From Loktanella fryxellensis (GTDB taxonomy: Bacteria > Pseudomonadota > Alphaproteobacteria > Rhodobacterales > Rhodobacteraceae): 64,000 nt of DNA. Each line of letters opens with the position of its first letter. Positions within the stretch are counted from its first letter, which is position 1. The stretch lies in assembly GCF_900110065.1 (NCBI RefSeq), contig NZ_FOCI01000012.1, forward strand, positions 47,558 to 111,557, in the 5' to 3' direction. This document shows, piece after piece, positions 8,269 through 16,912 of this stretch. A model generated the notes under the pieces. The model saw only the letters and a program-made list of their open reading frames with translations. It ran no database searches and was not told the origin of the DNA. A program made the translations under genes and the position numbers.

Positions 8269-10620
8269 TCACTTCGGCCCACGCTTGAGCGGACCCTTGC
8301 CGACCGGCTTGCGGGGACCCGCCTTGCCAGCCGCACCGGGCGGCACGAATCGCTTGGAGGTGTCGCCGGGGTTGGCCTTGGGACGCGCGGGCGCGCCATC
8401 CGCCTTGGCAAAGGCCGGCTTGCCGCCGGGCTTGCCGAACGGCTTGCCCGCGGGTTTGCCGTCGGACTTGCCCTTCCACGCGGGCTTGTCGCCGCCTGCA
8501 CCCTCGGACTTGCCCTTCCATGCGGGTTTCGCACCGGGGGCGGTGTCGGACTTGCCTTTCCACGCGGGTTTGGCACCCGCGGCGGCATCGGCGCGGCCCT
8601 GATAGCCGATCTTGCCCTTGTAGGCAGGCTTGTCGCCCCCCTCGGACTTGCCCTTCCACGCGGGCTTCGCGTCGCCATCGGCGCGGTAGGGCGCGCGGGC
8701 CGGTTGGGCGTCGTCGCCCTTGTTGTTCCACACGGGCTTTGCACGGGGGGCGGCCGGGCGTGGCTTGTTCAGATCGACGACCGCATCGCCGTGGTCGCGG
8801 CGTTCCGGCTTGGCGAACGGCTTCGCCTTGTCGGCGCGGGGCTTGCGCGGCTTCTCGAAGGTGTCGCCCTGCGGTGCGATGGCAGCCACGTCGTCCTGAC
8901 GGCTCGGCGGTGGCGGCGTGCTGTCGCGGGGCTTGTATTCACGCGGCTTGTACTCGCGGGGTGCGTCGTCGTCGCGCTTGGCATAGGCCTTCTTGTCAGG
9001 GCGCGCGCCTCGGTCGGAAATCTGCGGCACGCCGTCCACTTCGGACAGTTGCGCCTGGTTTTCCAGCTTCATCTCGGGACCGACGGCGCGCAGGAATCCT
9101 GCGGCGGCACCTTCGGCGATCTCGACAAAGGTTTCGTCCGCCTGAATGCGGATCGCGCCGATCTCGGTCTTGGTGATGTCGCCGGCCTTGCACAGCATCG
9201 GCAACAGCCAGCGGGCCTCGGCCTTCTGGTCGCGGCCCACGTCGACGCGGAACCACTTGGACGGACCGAAGGCCGCCTTGCGCTCCTTCGGCGCCGTCTC
9301 GCGGCCCTCGCGCGGGGCGGGGGCGTCGTAGGCGGTCAGATCCTCTGGCGCGGATTGCTTGCCCTGATACAGGCGCAGATAGGCGGCGGCGATCTGGCTG
9401 GCGTCGTATTGGGCCAGCAGGCGCGCCGCAAAGGCGGTCTCGTCCTCGGTGAAGGTCGCGGACCAGATCTCGTCGCCCAGCAGGCGTTCTTCGTCCTTAC
9501 GCAGGATCTCATCGGCGGACGGCGGCATCGCCCACGTCGCCTGCAGCTTGCCCCATGTCAGGAGGTTTTCCGCCCGGCGGCGCATCTTGGGCGTCACGAT
9601 CATGGCGGATATGCCCTTGCGCCCCGCACGGCCCGTGCGACCGGACCGGTGCAGCAGGATTTCCGCGTTGGTCGGCAGTTCCGCGTGGATCACCAGTTCG
9701 AGGTTCGGCAAATCGATGCCGCGCGCGGCCACGTCGGTGGCGACGCAGACCTTGGCCCGCCCGTCGCGCATCGCCTGCAGCGCATGGGTGCGTTCCTGCT
9801 GGGACAATTCGCCGGACAGGGCCACGACGGAAAAGCCCCGGTTGCTGAGCCGCGTGGTCAGACGCGTGACCATCGCGCGGGTGTTGGCGAACACGATGGC
9901 GTTCGGCGCATCGTAGAACCGCAGCACGTTGATGATCGCGTTGTCGGCGTCATGCTGCGCCACGCTCAGCGCGCGGTATTCGATGTCGGCGTGCTGGCCT
10001 TCCTTCGTCGTGGTGGCGACGCGCACGGCGTCCTTCTGATAGGATTTCGCCAGCTTCACGATGGTCGGCGGCACGGTCGCGCTGAACATCAGGGTGCGAC
10101 GCTCGGGCGGGGCTTCGCCCAGAATGAACTCCAGATCGTCCTTGAACCCCAGATCGAGCATCTCGTCCGCTTCGTCCAGCACGATGGCGCGGATGTCGGA
10201 CAGGTCGATGTTCTGGCGGTTGATGTGGTCGACCAGACGGCCCGGCGTGGCCACGACGATATGCGCGCCGCGGTCCAGCGTGCGCCGTTCTTCGCGCACA
10301 TCCATGCCGCCCACGCAGGACGCAAGCACGGCGCCCGTGCCGCCGTAAAGCCACATCAATTCGCGTTTCACCTGCAATGCCAGTTCCCGTGTCGGTGCCA
10401 CGATCAGCGCCAAAGGGCGGCCTGCGGGGCCGAACGTGCCGTCTTCGGCCAGAATGGTCTTGCCGATGGCAAGGCCGAAGCCCACGGTCTTGCCGGACCC
10501 GGTCTGCGCACTGACCAGCAGGTCCTGACCATCCAGGGCCGCATCCGTCACCGCCTCCTGCACCGGGGTGAGGGCGTCGTAGCCCTTGGCAGCGAGGGCG
10601 CGGGCGAGTGTGTCGATCAT
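8269..10620 (-). CDS. DEAD-box RNA helicase with DbpA-like domain and repetitive basic tail
   Basis: 783 residues. The helicase core (about 1-370) has AQTGSGKT (motif I), PTRELALQ (Ia), VLDEADEM (II, DEAD), SATV (III) and HRSGRTGRAG (VI). Residues about 455-525 (SKWFRVDVGRDQKAEARWLL onward) resemble the DbpA RNA-binding domain of the DeaD/CsdA group. The last about 200 residues are Lys/Arg/Gly/Pro-rich, disordered, and contain repeated KPAWKGKS units. Such enzymes remodel structured RNA in ribosome assembly or mRNA decay at low temperature. The neighbours give no further hint. Confidence 0.87.
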   Translation of the reverse strand: MIDTLARALAAKGYDALTPVQEAVTDAALDGQDLLVSAQTGSGKTVGFGLAIGKTILAEDGTFGPAGRPLALIVAPTRELALQVKRELMWLYGGTGAVLASCVGGMDVREERRTLDRGAHIVVATPGRLVDHINRQNIDLSDIRAIVLDEADEMLDLGFKDDLEFILGEAPPERRTLMFSATVPPTIVKLAKSYQKDAVRVATTTKEGQHADIEYRALSVAQHDADNAIINVLRFYDAPNAIVFANTRAMVTRLTTRLSNRGFSVVALSGELSQQERTHALQAMRDGRAKVCVATDVAARGIDLPNLELVIHAELPTNAEILLHRSGRTGRAGRKGISAMIVTPKMRRRAENLLTWGKLQATWAMPPSADEILRKDEERLLGDEIWSATFTEDETAFAARLLAQYDASQIAAAYLRLYQGKQSAPEDLTAYDAPAPREGRETAPKERKAAFGPSKWFRVDVGRDQKAEARWLLPMLCKAGDITKTEIGAIRIQADETFVEIAEGAAAGFLRAVGPEMKLENQAQLSEVDGVPQISDRGARPDKKAYAKRDDDAPREYKPREYKPRDSTPPPPSRQDDVAAIAPQGDTFEKPRKPRADKAKPFAKPERRDHGDAVVDLNKPRPAAPRAKPVWNNKGDDAQPARAPYRADGDAKPAWKGKSEGGDKPAYKGKIGYQGRADAAAGAKPAWKGKSDTAPGAKPAWKGKSEGAGGDKPAWKGKSDGKPAGKPFGKPGGKPAFAKADGAPARPKANPGDTSKRFVPPGAAGKAGPRKPVGKGPLKRGPK
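8467..8740 (-). repeat. In-frame KPAWKGK repeats in the helicase tail
   Basis: At least four near-identical 21-bp units encoding KPAWKGK (plus-strand starts near 8467, 8509, 8551, 8647), with a KPAYKGK unit near 8611 and a diverged KPVWNNK unit near 8720. Spacing varies with short Gly/Ala/Asp linkers. They lie in the disordered C-terminal extension. Confidence 0.75.
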
Positions 10621-10686
10621 GGGGCAGGGGTCCGGACATAAAGGTAAGTCATGCGCCCTAAGGCTACATACCCGGTCTGTCCAGTG

Positions 10687-11526
10687 TCAAATCATGCGAA
10701 CAGGGCGGGTTCCCGCTGTCGTCATGCGTCGCGTCCAGCGGCGGTGGACGACGTAGGCCGCAACCGCCAGCAGCGCGGGCAGGACAAGGGCGGCCAAACC
10801 GGGGGTTGGGGGTGCCATCGCGTCGGACCCCGGCGACAGGCGGAACGCCATCTGCGCCGACAGGGCGAACCCGTTCCACAGGGCATGCAGGATCACCGCG
10901 GGCCAGACGCTGCCCGCCTGCACCGTCAGCGCGCCGAACAGCAGGCCCAGCCCGGTGGAGCTTGCGATCTGGATGATGGTCAGCCCGATGTCCTGCCCGA
11001 CGAAGGCGTTGACCACATGGAACAGCCCGAACAGCACGGACGAGGCAACGATGGCCCAACCGGTGCTGATCCGTGACCGCAACCCGTGCAGCAGGACGCC
11101 GCGGAACAGGCCCTCTTCAAAGAGCCCGATCAACAGGGCGAGGGCGACGATCTGCACCAGCGGACGCAGCAGCGGCGTACTGCTGCCCAGTGCCACCAGC
11201 GCGCCCCATGACAGGCCGACCGCGATCGTCGCGGGGCCGATGAACCAGCCGCTCATCCGCCACCCCGCGGGGTCCGACGGACCGCGCAGCCCGGTTGTGC
11301 GCAACCAGCCCAGCACCGCGATCAGCACGAGAAGCGCCGTGGCGACGATGCCTTCGGTCACGATATAGGGGCCAAGGTCGTCCATCGCGATGGCGCCGGT
11401 GCCGCCCGTCACATCGACGGGACCCGCCAGCACCAGCGGCAGCGTGAACCACACGACGAACAGCGCAAGGACGGCCAGTGCGACGGTGAACGGGTGGCGG
11501 GCGGCGATGGTCGAAAAGGGGCGCAT
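10687..11526 (-). CDS. CPBP family intramembrane glutamic protease
   Basis: 279 residues from the ATG at 11526. Eight or so hydrophobic segments. The catalytic motif of the CPBP (Abi/CAAX) family is present as EEGLFRGVLLHGL, followed by SSVLFGLFHVVNAF, whose His is the second motif, and VILHALWNG as the third. The family includes Rce1-type proteases and bacteriocin-immunity proteins; its role here is unknown. The C-terminal residues are short and basic. Confidence 0.85.
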   Translation of the reverse strand: MRPFSTIAARHPFTVALAVLALFVVWFTLPLVLAGPVDVTGGTGAIAMDDLGPYIVTEGIVATALLVLIAVLGWLRTTGLRGPSDPAGWRMSGWFIGPATIAVGLSWGALVALGSSTPLLRPLVQIVALALLIGLFEEGLFRGVLLHGLRSRISTGWAIVASSVLFGLFHVVNAFVGQDIGLTIIQIASSTGLGLLFGALTVQAGSVWPAVILHALWNGFALSAQMAFRLSPGSDAMAPPTPGLAALVLPALLAVAAYVVHRRWTRRMTTAGTRPVRMI

Positions 11527-11584
11527 CGGTGATCCTGTCGGTGTGGGTCGCCTCACAGATGGGCGGTGCGGGCCGCCTGACCAG

Positions 11585-12739
11585 TCACGATTGCGCAGAT
11601 GCGGCGAACCATGCGTCGATGGCGGGTTCCAGCGCCTGCCACACGGCGGGTGCGCCGCGCAGCACCTGCGCACCCACGCGGGTCTGCAACTGCGCGCGCG
11701 TCACGCGGTAGGCAGGCCACGTGCCGCCGCCCGTCGCAAGGTTCGCCATCACCGGCTGCACCCGGTCGAGCGCCTTGGCGAAAATCGCGTCGTCGCTCGT
11801 CGCCGCCTCGAATTCCTGCCACAGCGCCAGCAGTGCCGCGCCCTGTGCCGCGGGCAGCAGGCCAAAGATGCGGTGCGCCGCGCGCGCCTCGATCAGGGCA
11901 TGGGCGGCGTGATCGCGGCCTGCCGCATGCACCGGTACGTCGCCCGCGTCGATTTCCACCAGATCATGGATCAGCAGCATGGCGATGACGCGGGCCGTAT
12001 CCACCGGGCGCGCCGCATGTTCAGCCAGCGTCAGCGCGTACAGCGCCAGATGCCAGCTGTGCTCGGCACTGTTTTCGCGCCGCGATCCGTCGAACAGGGT
12101 GGTCGCGCGCAACACCGTCTTCAGCCGGTCGGCCTCTGCGAGAAAGCGCAGACGCGCCGCCGTGTCGGGGTCGAGGGTGGGGCATGTGCGGTCGAGCAGC
12201 CCAATTGAATAGGCATAGAGGGCGGGCCAGTCGTTCGCCAGCGATGCCGTGCGGCCCGTCGTCAGCAGCGCGCGGGCGATGTCGCGGTCCACGTCGGTCT
12301 GGGCCACGTTGCCCAGTTCCTGCATCAGGGGCTGCGCACTGTCGAGCGTCCGGACGGTGCGTGCGACAGGTGTCGTCGCAGCCTCGAACGACTCCCACAG
12401 GGCGCGAAAGGCCTGCCCCTGATCGTCGGGCAGCAGCGGATAGAGCCTGTCGGCGGCGGCCCGTTCCAGCATCGCGATAGCCGCGTAATCCTGCGGCAGG
12501 TGGATCGGATGATCGCCTGCATGGACTTCGATCAGATCGTGCAGCAGGGCCATGGGGATGGCGGGGTCAGGGGCGCCCCACACCAGCGCCCACAGGGCCA
12601 GATGCCAGGAATGTTCTGCCGTGTTCTCGCGCCGGGTGCCGTCCATCAGGGCGTTGGCGCGGGTCACGGATTTCAGGCCGTCAGCCGCGCGCAGGAACGC
12701 AAGCTGGTGCGACAGTCGGTCCCCCGCGACGCCTGTCAC
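11585..12739 (-). CDS. Tandem HD-domain protein (two YfbR/HDDC2-like halves)
   Basis: 384 residues made of two homologous halves. Half 1 has RRENTAEHSWHLAL (about 37-50) and LLHDLIEVHAGD (66-76). Half 2, from about residue 195, has RRENSAEHSWHLAL and LIHDLVEIDAGD. Both halves keep the metal-binding histidines and the HD pair, so both look active. Single HD proteins of this kind are nucleotide phosphohydrolases acting on 5'-monophosphates; that is inferred here. The GTG start overlaps the upstream stop by four bases (GTGA). Confidence 0.82.
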   Translation of the reverse strand: MTGVAGDRLSHQLAFLRAADGLKSVTRANALMDGTRRENTAEHSWHLALWALVWGAPDPAIPMALLHDLIEVHAGDHPIHLPQDYAAIAMLERAAADRLYPLLPDDQGQAFRALWESFEAATTPVARTVRTLDSAQPLMQELGNVAQTDVDRDIARALLTTGRTASLANDWPALYAYSIGLLDRTCPTLDPDTAARLRFLAEADRLKTVLRATTLFDGSRRENSAEHSWHLALYALTLAEHAARPVDTARVIAMLLIHDLVEIDAGDVPVHAAGRDHAAHALIEARAAHRIFGLLPAAQGAALLALWQEFEAATSDDAIFAKALDRVQPVMANLATGGGTWPAYRVTRAQLQTRVGAQVLRGAPAVWQALEPAIDAWFAASAQS

Positions 12740-12951
12740 GGTGCCTTCGACCGCCGCGCATCAAGCAGCGCGCGCGCCCGCGCCTCTGCCCGCAGGACGC
12801 GGATGGATGTCAGATAGCTTTCCTGCAGGGTCTGAGACGACATGCCGAGGATCTCGCCCACCTGATCCACGATGCCCGCGTCGCCGCTGTGCGTGGCATC
12901 GGCCAGCGCAAGGCGGGCGAGGTCGAGGGCGACATCATCGACGTGGGACAT
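12736..12951 (-). CDS. Small conserved-looking hypothetical protein (71 aa)
   Basis: Starts ATG at 12951, 5 bases after the hydrolase stop, and its stop overlaps the HD-protein start, so it is the coupled middle gene of a three-gene unit. The sequence is helical and charged (LDLARLALADATHSGD, VLRAEARARALLDARR) without membrane segments. No family was recognised. Tight coupling on both sides is the main evidence that it is real. Confidence 0.66.
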   Translation of the reverse strand: MSHVDDVALDLARLALADATHSGDAGIVDQVGEILGMSSQTLQESYLTSIRVLRAEARARALLDARRSKAP

Positions 12952-12956
12952 GACGC

Positions 12957-13610
12957 CTACCGCGTGTTTTCGGTCAGGCGGCGGCGGACATAGGATTTCA
13001 CCGACGCGATCATCGGGTCCATGTGCGGATCCTCGAAGAAGTGGCCCGCGCCGGGCACTTCCTCGTGCGTGACGATGATGCCTTTCTGGTCGTGCAGCTT
13101 GTTCACCAGATTGACTGTGTCGGCGGGCGGGGCCACGCGGTCGGCGGCGCCATTAATCACCAGACCCGACGCCGGGCAGGGGGCGAGGAAACTGAAGTCG
13201 TACATGTTGGCGGGCGGGCTGACCGAGATGAAGCCCGTGATCTCTGGCCTGCGCATCAGAAGCTGCATGCCGATCCACGCCCCGAAAGAGAACCCAGCGA
13301 CCCAGCAATGCTTGGCGTTGTTGTTCATCGACTGCAGGTAATCGAGGGCCGAGGCCGCGTCAGACAGCTCTCCGATGCCTTGGTCGTATTCACCCTGGCT
13401 GCGTCCGACGCCGCGGAAGTTGAACCGCAGCACCGTGAAGCCCATGTTGTAGAACGCGTAATGCAGGTTGTAGACGACACGGTTGTTCATCGTGCCACCG
13501 AACTGCGGATGCGGGTGCAGCACGATGGCAATGGGCGCGTCGCGGTCCTTCTGCGGGTGGTAGCGGCCTTCGAGGCGGCCTTCGGGACCGGGGAAGATGA
13601 CTTCGGGCAT
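12957..13610 (-). CDS. Alpha/beta hydrolase
   Basis: 217 residues from the ATG at 13610 (GGAACG upstream). The fold signatures are present: HPHPQFGGTMNNRVV (oxyanion region), FRGVGRSQGEYD, nucleophile elbow GFSFGAW (Ser near 116), acid-loop INGAADRVAPP and catalytic HEEVPGAGHFF. It resembles the cytosolic alpha/beta hydrolases annotated as CocE/dienelactone-hydrolase-like. The substrate is unknown. It is the first gene of the unit with the 71-residue and tandem HD proteins, and it diverges from iscR across the IscR-like palindrome. Confidence 0.85.
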   Translation of the reverse strand: MPEVIFPGPEGRLEGRYHPQKDRDAPIAIVLHPHPQFGGTMNNRVVYNLHYAFYNMGFTVLRFNFRGVGRSQGEYDQGIGELSDAASALDYLQSMNNNAKHCWVAGFSFGAWIGMQLLMRRPEITGFISVSPPANMYDFSFLAPCPASGLVINGAADRVAPPADTVNLVNKLHDQKGIIVTHEEVPGAGHFFEDPHMDPMIASVKSYVRRRLTENTR

Positions 13611-13669
13611 GCGCGTTCCATCTGGCTTGGGGGTGGCACCGGGCAACCTTGACGGACGACCGGTGTCAC

Positions 13670-13686
13670 CTTAGAAGTATTCTAAG
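13670..13686. promoter_or_regulatory. IscR-type operator (CTTAGAAGTATTCTAAG)
   Basis: A perfect 7-3-7 palindrome in the 177-bp gap between the divergent hydrolase gene and iscR, about 100 bp before the iscR start. Its A+T richness contrasts with the surroundings. It fits the palindromic iron-responsive box reported upstream of iscR/suf genes in Rhodobacterales. A related copy lies at 15027-15043. Confidence 0.75.
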
Positions 13687-13689
13687 TTT

Positions 13690-13708
13690 GCGCGGACCGG
13701 GTCCGCGC
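13690..13708. promoter_or_regulatory. 19-bp inverted repeat next to the IscR site
   Basis: GCGCGGACC and GGTCCGCGC flank a single G, three bases after the IscR-like palindrome. It could form a hairpin in a leader RNA or be a second operator. Nothing further identifies it. Confidence 0.5.
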
Positions 13709-13787
13709 ATCGTCGTCGGCCTGACCTAGTGGTGTCGCGGGCCATCGTCAATCTATATGCAGGGCACGCCCTGCCGGGAGGACCGCC

Positions 13788-14246
13788 GTGAAGCTGAGCA
13801 CAAAGGGCCGTTATGCGATGGTCGCCCTTGCGGATCTGGCCCTGCAGCCACCCGGGACGCTGGTCAGCCTGACCGAGATCGCCAAGCGGCAGGACATCAG
13901 CCTGCCCTATCTGGAGCAACTCTTCGTTAAGCTGCGCCGCGACGGTCTGGTCGAATCCGCCCGCGGACCCGGCGGCGGGTACCGCCTTGCGCGGGCTGCG
14001 TCCGACATCCGTGTGTCGGAGATCCTGGGCGCCGTGGACGAGACGGTCAGTGCGATGCACAAGGGCGCCGGTGCGTCCGGTGGCGCGTCCGGCAGCCGCG
14101 CCCAGTCGCTGACCAACCGCTTGTGGGAAGGGCTGAGCGCGCATGTCTATGTGTTCCTGCACCAGACCCGGCTGAGCGACGTGGTCGGCAACGCGATGGT
14201 GCCGTGCCCTGCGGTGCCGGCGCTGTTTGAGGTGGTGGATGAGTGA
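13788..14246 (+). CDS. iscR: Rrf2 family iron-sulfur regulator IscR, cysteine-poor type
   Basis: 152 residues, GTG start with GGGAGGA upstream. The winged-helix domain (MKLSTKGRYAMVALADLAL and LPYLEQLFVKLRRDGLVESA, GPGGGYRLAR) is that of IscR. The loop that in E. coli IscR holds three cluster-binding cysteines reads KGAGASGGASGSRAQSL, with none. The only cysteine is near residue 144 (VPCPAVP). Rhodobacter sphaeroides IscR is likewise known to lack the classical triad yet bind a cluster. It heads the suf operon and presumably represses it. Confidence 0.9.
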   Translation: MKLSTKGRYAMVALADLALQPPGTLVSLTEIAKRQDISLPYLEQLFVKLRRDGLVESARGPGGGYRLARAASDIRVSEILGAVDETVSAMHKGAGASGGASGSRAQSLTNRLWEGLSAHVYVFLHQTRLSDVVGNAMVPCPAVPALFEVVDE

Positions 14247-14270
14247 GCGCGCGGGTCCGGCGCCGCTGGG

Positions 14271-14329
14271 GGCGCTGCCCCCGGCCCGAGGGGGCCTCCC
14301 CCGGAGTATTTGCGTAAAAAGCGAAGAGG
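14271..14329 (+). repeat. Dispersed palindromic element, copy B
   Basis: Located between iscR and the cysteine desulfurase gene. GC-rich inverted segments (CCCCCGG and GAGGGGGCCTCCCCC) are followed by GGAGTATTTGCGTAAAAAG and then CGAAGAGG, which serves as the ribosome-binding site of the next gene, 7 bases before its ATG. Same architecture as the copies at 2164 and 50864. Confidence 0.65.
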
Positions 14330-14336
14330 CTGGCGC

Positions 14337-15371
14337 ATGAGCCGCGTCTATCTGGATCACAACGCGACGGCACCGCTGCATCCCGCGGCGCGGGCGGCGA
14401 TGATCGCGGCGATGGATGTCGTCGGCAACCCGAGCGCTGTCCACGCCGAAGGACGCGCCGCCAAGGCGCTTCTGGAGCGTTGTCGCCGAGATGTGGCCGA
14501 GGCGCTGGGGGCGGGTGTGGCGGATGTCGTCTTCGTGTCCGGCGCGACCGAGGCGGCGGCGTTGCTGCTGGCCGGGCGCGGCCTGCGCGGGTCGGATCTG
14601 GAGCACGAGGCGGTCCGCGCCTGGGTCGCGTGCGACCTGCCGGTCGTGGCAGGGCGCGTGGTGGTGGACGATCCTAGTCGGGCCGTGGTGCAGCTGGCCA
14701 ATTCAGAGACGGGTATCGTTCAGGCGCTGCCCGTGGGCCTCGCGGTCAGCGACGTGACGCAAGGCTTTGGCCGGATTGCGTTTTCCCATGCGTGGTCCGG
14801 CGTCGATGCGGTCTTTCTGTCGGCGCACAAGTGCGGCGGTCCCAAGGGTGTGGGTGCCATCGTCGTGCCGCAGGGCGCGGAGGTTGCCGCACAGCTGCGT
14901 GGCGGCGGGCAGGAGATGGGGCGGCGGGCCGGCACCGAGAACCTGATCGCGATCGCGGGTTTCGCTGCTGCGGCGACCGCCGCGCAGGCCGCTCTTGCTG
15001 CCGGACACTGGGACGGGGTTGCGCAACTTAGAAATATTCTAGAAGAGGCGGTTGCAGCCGCCGTCCCGGGAACTATTTTCGTCGGGAATGACATGGAGCG
15101 GTTGCCGAACACCACCTGCATGATTGCCCCCGGCTGGCGTGGCGAGACGCAGGTGATGGCGATGGACCTTGCGGGGTTCGCCGTTTCGGCCGGATCGGCC
15201 TGTTCGAGCGGCAAGGTCCGTGCCTCGCCCGTGTTGCGGGCACTGGGTTACGACGACGAGATGTCCCGCTGCGCGCTGCGCGTGTCGCTGGGACCGGAGA
15301 CGACGGAAGACGAGGTCCTGCGCTTTGCTGCAAGCTGGAGCGCGAAGGCCCAACGGATGAGAGCGGCGTGA
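14337..15371 (+). CDS. Cysteine desulfurase (NifS/IscS-like, class V aminotransferase)
   Basis: 344 residues; the ATG at 14337 gives the family start [19 protein letters not shown] and follows CGAAGAGG. The PLP lysine is in [16 protein letters not shown] (about 163), and the sulfur-carrying cysteine is in [10 protein letters not shown] (about 287). It supplies sulfur from cysteine for cluster assembly, probably alongside SufS. The Cys after the PLP Lys replaces the usual Phe/His. Codons 231-235 (CTT AGA AAT ATT CTA) are rare for this genome and coincide with an IscR-like site at 15027. Confidence 0.88.
   Translation: MSRVYLDHNATAPLHPAARAAMIAAMDVVGNPSAVHAEGRAAKALLERCRRDVAEALGAGVADVVFVSGATEAAALLLAGRGLRGSDLEHEAVRAWVACDLPVVAGRVVVDDPSRAVVQLANSETGIVQALPVGLAVSDVTQGFGRIAFSHAWSGVDAVFLSAHKCGGPKGVGAIVVPQGAEVAAQLRGGGQEMGRRAGTENLIAIAGFAAAATAAQAALAAGHWDGVAQLRNILEEAVAAAVPGTIFVGNDMERLPNTTCMIAPGWRGETQVMAMDLAGFAVSAGSACSSGKVRASPVLRALGYDDEMSRCALRVSLGPETTEDEVLRFAASWSAKAQRMRAA
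15027..15043. promoter_or_regulatory. Intragenic IscR-like site inside the desulfurase gene
   Basis: CTTAGAAATATTCTAGA matches the iscR-upstream palindrome at 14 of 17 positions. It lies 352 bp before sufB and is encoded by a run of five codons rarely used here (CTT AGA AAT ATT CTA), suggesting selection on the DNA rather than the protein. Confidence 0.6.
15052..15079 (+). promoter_or_regulatory. Candidate internal promoter for sufB onward
   Basis: TTGCAG (15052-15057) and TATTTT (15074-15079) are separated by 16 bp, just downstream of the intragenic IscR-like site. The -10 lies in the unusual codons ACT ATT TTC. Internal promoters have been reported in the Rhodobacter isc-suf operon. The leader to sufB would be about 310 nt. 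Confidence 0.45.
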
Positions 15372-15394
15372 GGCCGCAGAAAAGGACGAGCGAC

Positions 15395-16912
15395 ATGGCT
15401 GCACTGGATGTGGACGTCAAGGACGGTGTCGATCAGGACACCGTGGATGCGGTGGCGCAACTCTCGGGTGCCTACAAATACGGCTGGAACGACGACGAAA
15501 TCGAGATGGATTACGCCCCCAAGGGCGTGAATCCCGACATCGTGCGACTGATCTCCGGCAAGAACGAAGAGCCGCAGTGGATGACCGACTGGCGTCTGAG
15601 CGCGTTCGATCGGTGGGAGGGCATGGCGGTCCCGAACTGGGCCATGCTCAAGCTGGCGGACATCGATTTCCAGGACCTCTACTACTACGCGCGCCCGAAA
15701 AGCATGGAAGTGCGGCCCAAGTCCCTGGACGAGGTCGATCCCAAGCTGCTGGCGACTTACAAGAAACTGGGCATCCCGTTGAGCGAGCAGGCCATTCTGG
15801 CGGGCGTCGAAGGCGCCGTGCCCGACGAAGGGCGCAAGGTCGCCGTCGATGCGGTGTTCGATTCGGTCTCCGTCGGCACCACGTTCCAGAAGGAACTGGC
15901 GAAGGCCGGCGTGATCTTCTGCTCGATCTCCGAGGCGATCCGCGAACACCCCGAACTGGTGAAGAAGTATCTGGGCACCGTCGTGCCGCCGACCGACAAC
16001 TTCTATGCCACCCTGAACTCCGCCGTGTTCTCGGACGGGTCGTTCGTCTACATCCCGCCCGGCGTGCGCTGCCCGATGGAGCTGTCGACCTATTTCCGCA
16101 TCAACGCCGAAAACACCGGCCAGTTCGAGCGGACGCTGATCATCGCGGACAAGGGGTCCTACGTCTCCTACCTCGAAGGCTGCACAGCGCCCAAGCGCGA
16201 CGTGGCGCAGTTGCACGCGGCGGTGGTCGAGATCATCATCGAGGAAGACGCGGAGGTGAAATATTCTACCGTGCAGAACTGGTATCCGGGCGATGCGGAA
16301 GGCCGCGGCGGCATCTACAATTTCGTCACCAAGCGCGCCGACTGTCGCGGTGCGCGGTCCAAGGTGATGTGGACGCAGGTCGAAACCGGGTCTGCCGTGA
16401 CGTGGAAATACCCCAGCTGCATCCTGCGCGGCGACGATTCACAGGGCGAGTTCTATTCCATCGCCATCGCCAACAACATGCAGCAGGCCGACACGGGCAC
16501 CAAGATGGTGCACCTGGGCAAGCGCACGAAGTCGCGGATCGTCAGCAAGGGGATTTCGGCGGGCCGCGCGCAGAACACCTACCGCGGGCTCGTGTCCATG
16601 CACCCGCGCGCGAAGGAATCGCGCAACTATACCCAGTGTGACAGCCTGTTGATCGGCTCCGACTGCGGGGCGCACACGGTGCCTTACATTGAGGTCAAGA
16701 ACAATTCGAGCAGGGTGGAGCATGAGGCGACCACGTCCAAGGTTGACGACGAACAGCTGTTCTACTGCCGCTCGCGCGGCATGGACGAGGAAGAGGCGGT
16801 CGCACTGGTCGTGAACGGCTTCTGCAAGGAAGTGCTGCAGGCGCTGCCGATGGAATTCGCCATGGAAGCGCAGGCGCTGGTCGCCATCTCATTGGAAGGC
16901 TCCGTGGGATGA
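15395..16912 (+). CDS. sufB: Fe-S cluster assembly protein SufB
   Basis: 505 residues; the ATG at 15395 has AAAGGA upstream and gives the start [14 protein letters not shown]. It is the scaffold subunit of the SufBCD complex. Family landmarks are [20 protein letters not shown], the [20 protein letters not shown] region, and the beta-helix core ending in [19 protein letters not shown]. Conserved cysteines occur at LEGCTAP and [17 protein letters not shown]. Its stop overlaps the next ATG (ATGA). Confidence 0.97.
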   Translation: MAALDVDVKDGVDQDTVDAVAQLSGAYKYGWNDDEIEMDYAPKGVNPDIVRLISGKNEEPQWMTDWRLSAFDRWEGMAVPNWAMLKLADIDFQDLYYYARPKSMEVRPKSLDEVDPKLLATYKKLGIPLSEQAILAGVEGAVPDEGRKVAVDAVFDSVSVGTTFQKELAKAGVIFCSISEAIREHPELVKKYLGTVVPPTDNFYATLNSAVFSDGSFVYIPPGVRCPMELSTYFRINAENTGQFERTLIIADKGSYVSYLEGCTAPKRDVAQLHAAVVEIIIEEDAEVKYSTVQNWYPGDAEGRGGIYNFVTKRADCRGARSKVMWTQVETGSAVTWKYPSCILRGDDSQGEFYSIAIANNMQQADTGTKMVHLGKRTKSRIVSKGISAGRAQNTYRGLVSMHPRAKESRNYTQCDSLLIGSDCGAHTVPYIEVKNNSSRVEHEATTSKVDDEQLFYCRSRGMDEEEAVALVVNGFCKEVLQALPMEFAMEAQALVAISLEGSVG

